Positions 1-5,902 of a DNA stretch of 6,135 nucleotides are shown here, one piece after another (positions within the stretch are counted from its first letter, which is position 1; every line of letters starts with the position of its first letter). This stretch comes from an uncultured candidate division Zixibacteria bacterium (lineage in GTDB: Bacteria > Zixibacteria > MSB-5A5 > GN15 > FEB-12), in NCBI GenBank assembly GCA_913009765.1, contig CAJVYT010000276.1:1-6135 (forward strand), written 5' to 3'. Made by a program: the position numbers and the translations under genes. The notes beneath the pieces were generated by a model, which had not been told where the DNA came from, made no database searches, and worked only from the letters and a program-made list of their open reading frames with translations.

Positions 1-30
1 AGTCCGTTAGCCTGCCAGCCTGCTCTTTAA
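1..30. repeat. Octamer repeat array, copy a (may continue left of the window)
   Basis: This is a short run of the degenerate 8-bp unit YTGNNAGC. Units lie at 4-11 (CCGTTAGC), 12-19 (CTGCCAGC) and 20-27 (decayed). The opening AGTCCGTTA recurs at 773-781, inside another copy of the repeat. The array touches the window edge, so its left limit is unknown. It has no coding content. The unit and its period are read directly from the sequence; any function is unknown. Confidence 0.6.
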
Positions 31-97
31 AAAGTAAGCGCTTAGCCCTTCTGGTAAACTTTTTTGAACATTGAAACTTGAACAGGAAATACCATTC

Positions 98-115
98 AGA
101 CAGGATTAACAGGAT
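98..115 (-). repeat. 18-bp inverted copy of a repeat module
   Basis: AGACAGGATTAACAGGAT is the perfect reverse complement of positions 791-808 in the repeat copy downstream of the toxin remnant. The 18-mer itself contains ACAGGAT twice. The two copies face each other across the antitoxin and the toxin remnant, about 675 bp apart. They could be ends of an element, or simply two family members inserted in opposite orientation. The second reading is more likely, because other copies of the module (200-226, for example) lie in the same orientation as the one at 791. Confidence 0.6.
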
Positions 116-138
116 AAAAGAAGGATAAGGACCCGGCA

Positions 139-272
139 GTTAATCAGTTATCCTGCCAGCTTGATAGCTTGTTAGCTTGCCCGCTTGCCAGCTTATTAAT
201 CCGTTATCCTGAAACATCCTGTCTAAAGAAAAAGCCCCGTAGTTAATCAGTCATCCTGCTCGCCTGCCAGCC
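139..272 (+). repeat. Composite dispersed repeat with octamer array, copies b and c
   Basis: The parts come in this order: a module with core AATCAGTTATCCTGCCAGCT (142-161); five octamer units in unbroken 8-bp phase from 153 to 192 (consensus YTGNNAGC, with CTGCCAGC and TTGATAGC recognisable), and a decayed sixth at 193-200; a second module, TCCGTTATCCTGAAAC then CATCCTGTCTAA (200-226); and a further partial copy of the first module (242-255) leading into two more octamers at 256-271. The 20-mer at 142-161 is repeated exactly at 819-838. The module order matches the copy at 748-838. Nothing in the stretch looks coding. Confidence 0.75.
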
Positions 273-316
273 AATTCGCACAGTAATGTTTTCCCGCAAA
301 ATCTGCAGTAATGATG

Positions 317-349
317 TATAATATTTTTAATATTGAAAGGAGGAATATT
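317..349 (+). promoter_or_regulatory. Predicted promoter, ribosome binding site and possible operator of the toxin-antitoxin pair
   Basis: A perfect -10 hexamer TATAAT lies at 317-322. No good -35 box sits at the usual distance. A strong Shine-Dalgarno sequence, AAAGGAGG (336-343), is 6 nt from the ATG at 350, and this decides the antitoxin start over the upstream ATG at 311. The self-complementary hexamer AATATT occurs three times: 320-325 (overlapping the -10), 329-334, and 344-349 (between the ribosome binding site and ATG). Such sites could serve as operators for autoregulation, which is usual for antitoxins, but the region is AT-rich and the operator role is inferred. Confidence 0.5.
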
Positions 350-586
350 ATGGGACACAAGATTGTTGAAGCCATTATAGAAGATGGACAGTTGAAGTAT
401 GTTGATAAAAAATTGCCTGGCGGAAGGATAAGAGTTCACATTGTCTATGACGCTGAGGAAAAAACAATTCCAGAAACAGAGGTCACAAGAATTGTCAAAG
501 AAACATCAGGAATATATAAAAATATAGATGTAGAAGCTGAATCAAAGGCATTAAGAGAGAATTGGGAGCGCAATGTCCACAATTGA
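350..586 (+). CDS. VapB-like antitoxin of a type II toxin-antitoxin pair
   Basis: This encodes a 78-residue protein that probably neutralises the PIN-domain toxin encoded directly downstream. Residues 4-34 have the pattern of small beta-rich antitoxins of the DUF104 (AF2212-like) type: IVEAIIEDGQLKYV, then a conserved-looking LPGGRIRVHIVYD. The C-terminal half is charged and probably helical (VEAESKALRENWERN), as expected for the part that wraps around the toxin. The start at 350 is chosen because of the strong AAAGGAGG 6 nt upstream; an in-frame ATG at 311 has no such site and would lie inside the promoter. The gene overlaps the toxin reading frame by 14 nt, the usual antitoxin-first order with translational coupling. 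It appears intact although its partner is broken. The family assignment is by eye and could be another VapB-type antitoxin. Confidence 0.72.
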   Translation: MGHKIVEAIIEDGQLKYVDKKLPGGRIRVHIVYDAEEKTIPETEVTRIVKETSGIYKNIDVEAESKALRENWERNVHN

Positions 587-800
587 TTGTCTGATTGATA
601 CAAATATCCTTATATATCATACTAAGGGTTCTCAGGTTACCATTGATTTTCTCAGTGATATGATGAGTCATCACTCCCTTAATATATCTATCCTGACAAA
701 AATCGAATTTCTTGGATGGGATAAGCATACCCTGAAGGTTTGTAATCTTGCCTGCCAGCCTGATAGCCTGATAGTCCGTTATCCAGAAACATCCTGTTAA
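573..800 (+). pseudogene. VapC-like PIN-domain toxin, 3' half replaced by repeat DNA
   Basis: VapC toxins are Mg-dependent RNases of about 130 residues with three or four conserved acidic residues. Here only the N-terminal part survives. CLIDTNILIYH carries the first catalytic aspartate (D9), and SILTKIEFLGW carries the conserved glutamate (E45). Homology fades at about residue 55 (nucleotide ~738). From about 748 the frame runs through the dispersed repeat, so the last ~17 residues (LACQPDSLIVRYPETSC) are translated repeat sequence. The later aspartates and the C-terminal fold are missing, so RNase activity is very unlikely. The start ATG at 573 has GGGAG 4 nt upstream and overlaps the antitoxin end. 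I see no continuation of the PIN domain downstream, so the missing part was deleted or lies elsewhere. Confidence 0.75.
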
Positions 801-838
801 TCCTGTCTAAGAAAAGAAAATCAGTTATCCTGCCAGCT
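748..838 (+). repeat. Composite dispersed repeat with octamer array, copy d
   Basis: Octamers run in 8-bp phase at 752-759 (CTGCCAGC), 760-767 (CTGATAGC), 768-775 (CTGATAGT) and 776-783 (CCGTTATC). The second module follows at 775-809; it matches 200-226 closely (TCCGTTATCC then GAAAC, CATCCTG, TCTAA) but has 9 extra bases that repeat ATCCTG. The first module then recurs at 819-838 as an exact 20-bp copy of 142-161. The left edge lies inside the toxin reading frame and supplies its last codons and its TAA stop. Confidence 0.75.
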
Positions 839-1011
839 AAAAACTCTTGACCACACCACCGCAAATATCATATACTTTTAACTGTACATGAGGGGGGCAT
901 GTCACTATACCTACAATTATGTAACCCCCCGAAAGAATTCATTAAAATATAAACCCAACAGGTGCGCTGGGGTCGGCGGTAGCATGTCTTTTTTTGCCAA
1001 ATTAGCAGTTA
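839..1011. other. Intergenic stretch with a G6/C6 hairpin (892-930)
   Basis: No credible gene is visible. The main structure is an inverted pair: six G at 892-897 and six C at 925-930, with CAT (898-900) able to pair with ATG (919-921) if TAA (922-924) bulges out. The loop is about 18 nt. No T-run follows the C arm (GAAAGAATTC comes next), so it is not a standard intrinsic terminator. It could be the end of a decayed mobile element, a REP-like hairpin or a transcript 3' structure. A T7 run at 989-995 follows only a weak hairpin. Confidence 0.35.
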
Positions 1012-1067
1012 ATATTAGCTTGCCAGCTTGGTGGGCTGCTTGTCTGTAAGCTTGATAGCCTGATGCT
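1012..1067 (+). repeat. Octamer repeat array, copy e
   Basis: Seven units keep 8-bp phase, with clear members at 1020-1027 (TTGCCAGC), 1044-1051 (CTGTAAGC) and 1052-1059 (TTGATAGC) and decayed ones between. This is the longest array in the window but also the most diverged. The longer modules seen in the other copies are absent here. It ends about 75 bp before the flippase start and so lies in that gene's upstream region. Confidence 0.6.
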
Positions 1068-1141
1068 GATACTCCATCATAAAGGGTACTAAAGAACAGT
1101 GTTCATATCCGATTTTCTTTTACCGTTTATACAACATTTGA

Positions 1142-2473
1142 ATGAATATACCTTGGAACAGACTTTTTAAATTAACCCCGGAGGCTACTTGGGTATTTGT
1201 GGGACAAGCAGGAACAGCAGTAGCAGGATTGGCTGGGATAAAACTGCTAACGCATGTTCTTACACCTTCAGAATTTGGTCGTTTGGCTCTTGCTAACACG
1301 ATTGTGGCTCTTATTGGAACAAATGTTTTTGGTTCTCTTGGTCAGGGGGTAATGAGATTCTGGGCCATTTCCAAGAATCGTGGTGATTTAGACATTTTTT
1401 ATAGTGTTTCAACTCGGTATGCCCGATATGCCATTTACATAGTTTCATCATTTACAATTATATCGACTCCTTTCTTGCTGTTGAAGGGAATCAACTGGGT
1501 TGTTCTGCTGACACTTTCTCTTATTGTTGGCGCAGTTACAGGGTGGCTGGGTCTGAGGATTTCTGTATTCACCGCTGCTCGAAAAAGAAAACAGATTGCT
1601 CTTCTTAACATAGGCAATGCTTTCTTACGTCCTGTAATTGCAGTGTTTCTGGTAATATTAATAGCCTCAGATGCAAGTTGGGCTATGGTTGGATATCTTT
1701 TAGCCACATTTCTGATATTATTGATAGCAGAACGTCTTTACCGTCATACTGTTTCTGAAACTTCATCTTCCACCATAGAACTGGATAAAGCCGCATTTTC
1801 TTCTAAAAATTTGAGTAAAGAGATTTTTTCCTTTTCCTGGCCCTCTCTTGTTTGGGGCATTTTTGGTTGGGTCTATATGTCCTCTGATCGGTGGGCACTT
1901 CAGACCTTTTATGGCGCCGAGGTAGTTGGTGCTTTTGCCGTAGTGTCGCAATTAGCAGTGTATCCTCTGATTTTTGGTTCCGGTTTTCTAAGCACACTTT
2001 TTACTCCCATAGCATTTCAGAGGGTAGGGGATCTTACCAGTCATCATAATATAATTTCGGCCAATAAACTTTTAGGTGTAATGACAGGTATTTATGTTTT
2101 AGGAGCAGTTATACTAATATCATTATTTTTTCTATTTCATCATTCTCTGGTGCTCCTAATAAGTAATGCTCAATATGCCAAGCTTTCATTCTTGCTGCCA
2201 TGGTTGACCGCTGCATGGGGACTTTTTTATTTGGGACAGGTGCTTGCTACTTTTGGTATGCTTGCCAATAATCCCAAGATTTATATTATGCCAAAACTGG
2301 TATCTGCAATAGTGGCAGGGATTAGCACTTTTTATCTGGCCTCAACAATTGGGCCTGTTGGGGTAGTATGGGGGCTGGCAACTGCAGGGTTTGTTTATGC
2401 CCTATGGTGTTCAGTAATAGCATGGAAGGTAGTGGTAGGATTACAAAAAGGGAGATTGGCAAATACCACATAA
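1142..2473 (+). CDS. Wzx-type polysaccharide flippase (oligosaccharide repeat-unit exporter)
   Basis: This is a 443-residue integral membrane protein of the MOP superfamily, expected to flip undecaprenyl-diphosphate-linked glycan units across the inner membrane. Family marks are visible: an N-terminal helix with GQAGTAVAGLAGIKLLTHVL (21-40), then LTPSEFGRLALAN (40-52), the usual L-x-x-x-EFG feature after helix 1; FGSLGQGVMRFW (63-74); and the mid-protein SSDRWALQTFYGAEVVGAF (247-265), which matches the typical sDR...G...VG repeat. Hydrophobic segments are spread over the whole length, consistent with about 12 helices, and the length is normal. The ATG at 1142 is the first plausible start; no clear Shine-Dalgarno sequence precedes it, so the exact start is less certain. 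The gene is separated by 125 bp from the coupled operon downstream and looks intact. Specific substrate cannot be told. Confidence 0.88.
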   Translation: MNIPWNRLFKLTPEATWVFVGQAGTAVAGLAGIKLLTHVLTPSEFGRLALANTIVALIGTNVFGSLGQGVMRFWAISKNRGDLDIFYSVSTRYARYAIYIVSSFTIISTPFLLLKGINWVVLLTLSLIVGAVTGWLGLRISVFTAARKRKQIALLNIGNAFLRPVIAVFLVILIASDASWAMVGYLLATFLILLIAERLYRHTVSETSSSTIELDKAAFSSKNLSKEIFSFSWPSLVWGIFGWVYMSSDRWALQTFYGAEVVGAFAVVSQLAVYPLIFGSGFLSTLFTPIAFQRVGDLTSHHNIISANKLLGVMTGIYVLGAVILISLFFLFHHSLVLLISNAQYAKLSFLLPWLTAAWGLFYLGQVLATFGMLANNPKIYIMPKLVSAIVAGISTFYLASTIGPVGVVWGLATAGFVYALWCSVIAWKVVVGLQKGRLANTT

Positions 2474-2598
2474 GACAGTTTTTACTTTTGAAATAAATTC
2501 TTACTGCGATAGCCATGTAGGTCGCTGTAGATAGAAATGCTTTTAAGCTTGTATGAGCCATTTTATTAAGTAAAGTTAAAGTGAAGAGATGTTCGACT
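2474..2598. other. Intergenic gap with imperfect hairpin
   Basis: The gap lies between the flippase and the methyltransferase. TACTGCGA (2502-2509) can pair with TCGCTGTA (2522-2529) at 7 of 8 positions around a 12-nt loop. No T-run follows, so it is unlikely to be an intrinsic terminator. GAAGAGA at 2583-2589 may be the ribosome binding site for the ATG at 2599. I see no promoter that I would defend. Confidence 0.3.
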
Positions 2599-3567
2599 AT
2601 GAATGATACTCTCCCTTTGGTAAATATAGAGAAGATTATAGCCTCTTGCCCTGTATGTGGTAATTCGAAGTTTGATATTCTCTTTTGCGACCATAACCGT
2701 CGTGATAATATAGACTGCTTTGGCTTATGTCCAATGTCGAAAGTGTTCTCTGGTTTATCTGCGCGAGCAGCCACCATGGCAAGAGATTGTCAAGTTTTAT
2801 TCTTTATTAGATTCCGATATTACAGCCAATTCCGGTCAGGTGGATATGGCAATGCTGAAGCAACAGGTTGAAAAACCTGCACCTAAATGGAAAGAGTTGT
2901 TGAGAAAGCTTCGTTTTCGACCTCACTCCTGGCCTTTAGCGTCTGTATCCCCTAAGAGCAAACGGCTTCTTGATTTGGGTTGCGGAAACGGGACTAAACT
3001 CTTTGAATTTGTACAGCATGGCTACGATGTCTGGGGAGTGGATGTGGGTGCAGATGCAATACGAGTTTGTCAGAAAATCCTGCCTCAGGGGCATTTCATT
3101 CAGGGTGAACTACAGGAAACAGGTCTGCCAGATGCCCATTTTGATTACATCCGGATTGACAATGCTTTGGAGCATGTTCCAAACCCAAGAGAGGTGGTCA
3201 GGGAATGTTACCGCTTACTGCGACACGGGGGCCAACTTTTAGTTTATGTCCCCCATGGCAGAAGCCTTAGTATGCGGCTTATGAAGGGTAATTCAATCTC
3301 TTCATGGATACCGTTCCATCTGCAACTTTTTACCCGCAAATCTTTAATACAGTTGATGGAAGAAGCAGGTTTTACAGATATTCGTATCTATGGCTATAAT
3401 CCTATATCATGGCTGCCATTGAGTCTTATGCAGTTGTGGAATAAGAAACAGCCTGCTTCGAAACTGGGCTTCCAACCTGGCTTAGTTGGGTGTGTTATCC
3501 TGTCGGCTGTCTTGCCGCTAAATTAGGAATAGGTGAAGAATTGATTGGAATAAGTTTTAAACGATGA
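2599..3567 (+). pseudogene. SAM-dependent methyltransferase with N-terminal zinc ribbon, disrupted by two frameshifts
   Basis: When repaired this is a class I methyltransferase of about 322 residues, probably acting on a sugar or glycan end in the cytoplasm. The N-terminus has a zinc-ribbon pair, CPVC (C17, C20) and CRKC (C46, C49). The SAM-binding motif LDLGCGNG is at 124-131, with VDVG at 147-150. Further on come FDYIRIDNALEHVPNPREVV and LLRHGGQLLVYVPHG, typical of the Methyltransf_23/11 families. The zinc-ribbon part (from 2599) and the catalytic part lie in different frames. Dropping one T of the TTT at 2719-2721 joins them as DCLAYVQCRKC. A second shift, in the opposite direction, is needed between about 3445 and 3480: the current frame ends at TAG 3524-3526, while the other frame gives a family-like tail, LAAKLGIGEELIGISFKR, ending at TGA 3565-3567. 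That stop overlaps the next ATG (ATGA), which supports the repair. A GTG at 2581 is an alternative start. It may be a true pseudogene or two assembly errors. Confidence 0.8.
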
Positions 3568-3905
3568 TAAAATATAATAACCCTATCTTAAATACAAATG
3601 TCTACGGTAAGTTACAACCAGAAGATAAGAATGTATTCGCAATTTTTACCAGGGGTTGGTTTGTGGAGGGGCTATGTTACATCACCTTCATCGCCCTTAT
3701 CTGGTCAAACGAAGAACCAGCAAAGCTGAATATATTGCTGGCAGCTTGGTCTGCTTATACAATCGTAGCCTTTGCTTTATTTCGGGCAAAGAAATCAGGT
3801 ACTGTTATTACCCCTACACGATGGATCCGTGTTTATTTTATACAAAGCCTTCTTTTACTTCTTGTCTGTGATTGTATCACTTTATATGGATTTATAGTGG
3901 GATGA
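3564..3905 (+). CDS. Small membrane protein of unknown function, three predicted helices
   Basis: This is a 113-residue protein I do not recognise. The first 30 residues are polar. Three hydrophobic segments follow, at about 31-48 (WFVEGLCYITFIALIW), 54-74 (LNILLAAWSAYTIVAFALF) and 87-111 (IRVYFIQSLLLLLVCDCI). Basic stretches (FRAKKSG, TRWIR) lie between the second and third. It sits in the inner membrane if expressed. The ATG at 3564 overlaps the stop of the repaired methyltransferase (ATGA), and its own TGA (3903-3905) overlaps the next ATG at 3902 in the same way, so it is tightly coupled in a polysaccharide operon. That packing is the best argument that it is a real gene. Its role might be to assist the ligase/polymerase encoded next, but this is inferred from position alone. 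Confidence 0.65.
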   Translation: MIKYNNPILNTNVYGKLQPEDKNVFAIFTRGWFVEGLCYITFIALIWSNEEPAKLNILLAAWSAYTIVAFALFRAKKSGTVITPTRWIRVYFIQSLLLLLVCDCITLYGFIVG

Positions 3906-5281
3906 CACAGAGAGTCCGAATTTTTCTTGTGACTATTGCAGTCTTTTTGAATGGCAACGTCCTTTCTCCTTTTATGGACATTACCAAGGACTTTCTTGGT
4001 TTTGGTTTTGTCTGGCCAATGATAGCATTGGCAGGTATCTTGACATGTGTATTCTTCAAAGTGCCCCTGAGAATTGCTCTCAAGAATTATGGTCGTAATC
4101 AGGCAATTCTAATCCCGATAACTTTGTCGGTTTTTTACTGTCTTTCCTTTCTCCCAATATTTCTTTTTCCGATGAAGTCGCTTAAGGTTGTATTATCATT
4201 TATCCTATCAATTTACGTAGGGTGGAATATCATTGGCGGACTTTTAGTGAAGGATCCATCTACTATATATAAAAACATTTTAACAATTTTGTATACCGGA
4301 GCTTTAATTGTACTTATAACAGTATCTGTAAGTATACTGTTAAATAGTTCAGAATATCCTGGTCTTTTGAATATGGATTTAGCTAATTTGGGAGCAGCCG
4401 GACGCTTCCGGGGGGGAACCAATGCTGTAGCTACGGGTTATGGAATAGTTTTTTTAATTTTGATTACTTTCAATTGGATTATATCATCAAAGTCGTTGGT
4501 TGGCCGTCTTTTGTTGCTCGTAGTATGTGCTTATTTTTTCTATTTTTTGCTCAGTACTCTTAGCAGGGGACCAGTTTTGACATTAGCTGTTATTGTTGCG
4601 ATATTCCTGTTTTCCATTATAATGTCAGGGAAACGTGCATGGTATATCAAAATCATAAGTATGTCGCTCCTGGTTTTGAGCTTGGTACTTGTTATTAGCA
4701 AATACGACTTAGTAATCAAGCCTTTTTTTATTTCTCGTAGCTTCCATCCTACTATATCTGGGACGAGTTTAGCTGAAGGCTATATTTCTGCCAGGCAAGG
4801 TTTTGCTAATAATACTATTAATGTAGCTGACTCAATGGAGTATGATAAATTTTTCGGTGCAGGCCCTGGAGCAGATGCAGAAATTGCCAGTAGGTCCTAT
4901 TCAAAGCAGCCAATAATTGAGTCATTCTTTATAGCAATGATATTTAACTGGGGCGTTATTGGTGGGTTGTTATATATTTTTGGAATGGCAGCTCTGTCAT
5001 ATCAAGTAATTAAGATGGAACGAATTGAACGGGCTCGTGGGAATAAACATGCTTGGTTAGCAACAGCGTGGATACTGATACCTTGGGTCAGCAGTCCATT
5101 TGGATATGGTTTTGGGCTAGCTGGTGGAAGTCTCTCTCTTACTTTTGCCATCGGCGCTGCTGCTTCAGCCTATTGTAAGTCCTATGCAACTGTATCTAAA
5201 AGAGATGTAATGGTAAGGACGCACGAGAAGAAAATAGCCGGCAACTTTTTATTTAGCAGTACGTCCAATAAAAAGAATTAA
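3902..5281 (+). CDS. O-antigen ligase/polymerase family membrane protein (Wzy_C/WaaL-like)
   Basis: This is a 459-residue polytopic inner-membrane protein, expected either to polymerise glycan units or to transfer them from undecaprenyl-diphosphate to an acceptor on the periplasmic side. Family features include GRFRGGTNAVATGYG (167-181), STLSRGPVLTLAV (218-230) with the SRG motif at the start of a helix, a large periplasmic loop at roughly 273-340 containing FFGAGPGA (317-324), then SFFIAMIFNWGVIGGLLYIF (341-360), the usual aromatic-G-x-x-G helix. About 11-12 hydrophobic segments are visible, and the length is normal. The ATG at 3902 is preferred over a TTG at 3872 because it forms an ATGA overlap with the preceding gene. 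The His-Asn that WaaL ligases usually carry just before the last helices is not seen: E340-S341 occupies that place. Polymerase versus ligase therefore stays open. Confidence 0.82.
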   Translation: MTQRVRIFLVTIAVFLNGNVLSPFMDITKDFLGFGFVWPMIALAGILTCVFFKVPLRIALKNYGRNQAILIPITLSVFYCLSFLPIFLFPMKSLKVVLSFILSIYVGWNIIGGLLVKDPSTIYKNILTILYTGALIVLITVSVSILLNSSEYPGLLNMDLANLGAAGRFRGGTNAVATGYGIVFLILITFNWIISSKSLVGRLLLLVVCAYFFYFLLSTLSRGPVLTLAVIVAIFLFSIIMSGKRAWYIKIISMSLLVLSLVLVISKYDLVIKPFFISRSFHPTISGTSLAEGYISARQGFANNTINVADSMEYDKFFGAGPGADAEIASRSYSKQPIIESFFIAMIFNWGVIGGLLYIFGMAALSYQVIKMERIERARGNKHAWLATAWILIPWVSSPFGYGFGLAGGSLSLTFAIGAAASAYCKSYATVSKRDVMVRTHEKKIAGNFLFSSTSNKKN

Positions 5282-5900
5282 TTTAAAAGCAATATCCAAT
5301 GTAATTGATCCAAGAGTTTGGATGCCAATCACTTATGTTGTTTACTTTGTTGCATTGCCAACTATCTCTATTCTTTTTGATTCGAAATACTCCGTGTTTA
5401 ACGATGAAATTCCACAAATAATGTTATCTACCGTATTGGGTGTGGTTTCATTGCAACTATGACTGCATATGATTAAGCCGCCGACTGAACCCATTCGGAA
5501 TAAAATATGGTTAGATAGATACTCAGCTACATTCCTCTTGTTAGTTGCATTAATAGCACACCTATACTGGTGGTATTGGCTTGTTCAAACTGGTTTTTTC
5601 TTTACACACGCAGCAGGATATATCCCTATTCCAGATATTGAATATGGGGTTAGAGACGCTTTGGGAAGGTCTGCAGTATATATTCCTCTATACATTTTGG
5701 CTGTTGCTTATCGAGATGAGCTTTGGAAAAAGAGAAGAATGGTATATCTTTTTGCCATATATGCCTGTAGTATTGGAATATTATTTCTATTGTCTGGTGC
5801 AATTAGAGACTTTTTTTGGTTTTTCCTAATGGTCTTAGCGTCATCAGTTTACATGTTGCAGATCAAAAAGATACATTGGGGTCGTACTACTACACCATGA
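5277..5900 (+). pseudogene. Oligosaccharide repeat-unit polymerase-like membrane protein, broken
   Basis: A single frame runs from about 5277 to 5900 but is interrupted by TGA at 5460-5462. Before the stop it reads VIDPRVWMPITYVVYFVALP and a second hydrophobic segment; after it come more membrane segments: FLLLVALIAHLYWWYWLVQ, a stretch around GRSAVYIPLYILAVAYRDEL, then YACSIGILFLLSGAIRDFFW, which recalls the SGSRG helix of Wzy-type polymerases. No standard start exists: the candidates are a rare ATT at 5277 (overlapping the previous TAA) and an internal ATG at 5322. About 205 codons remain of an expected 400 or more. The end is cut by the IS630-type element, whose stop codon is only 2 nt away, and the last residues (GRTTTP) may be IS sequence. 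An ATG at 5469 could in principle start a 143-residue remnant. The family call rests on hydropathy and weak motif resemblance. Confidence 0.6.
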
Positions 5901-5902
5901 CA

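Noticed and set aside
960..996. Intrinsic terminator ending in the T7 run at 989-995.
   Set aside because: The sequence before it forms at most a weak three-pair stem, and no complete gene lies directly upstream.
748..1067. Possible CRISPR array from regularly recurring short sequences.
   Set aside because: The repeated unit is 8 bp with no unique spacers of constant length, and the longer modules are irregularly spaced. No cas genes are present.
1128..1133. TATACA as a -10 box for the flippase gene.
   Set aside because: It is only 8 bp from the ATG and has no -35 partner, so transcription would start at or within the start codon.
2322..2777. Minus-strand open frame of 151 codons.
   Set aside because: It runs antisense through the flippase end, the gap and the methyltransferase start. 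It has no domain I recognise and no ribosome binding site, while the plus-strand frames show clear families.
2720..3526. Methyltransferase read as a separate 268-residue gene with a TTG start.
   Set aside because: That start falls between the two halves of a zinc ribbon (CPVC upstream in another frame, CRKC just after), so it is better explained as a frameshift.
5460..5462. TGA as a recoded codon (selenocysteine or alternative code).
   Set aside because: Other genes here use TGA as their stop, no selenocysteine-type structure is evident just downstream, and the gene is damaged in other ways.
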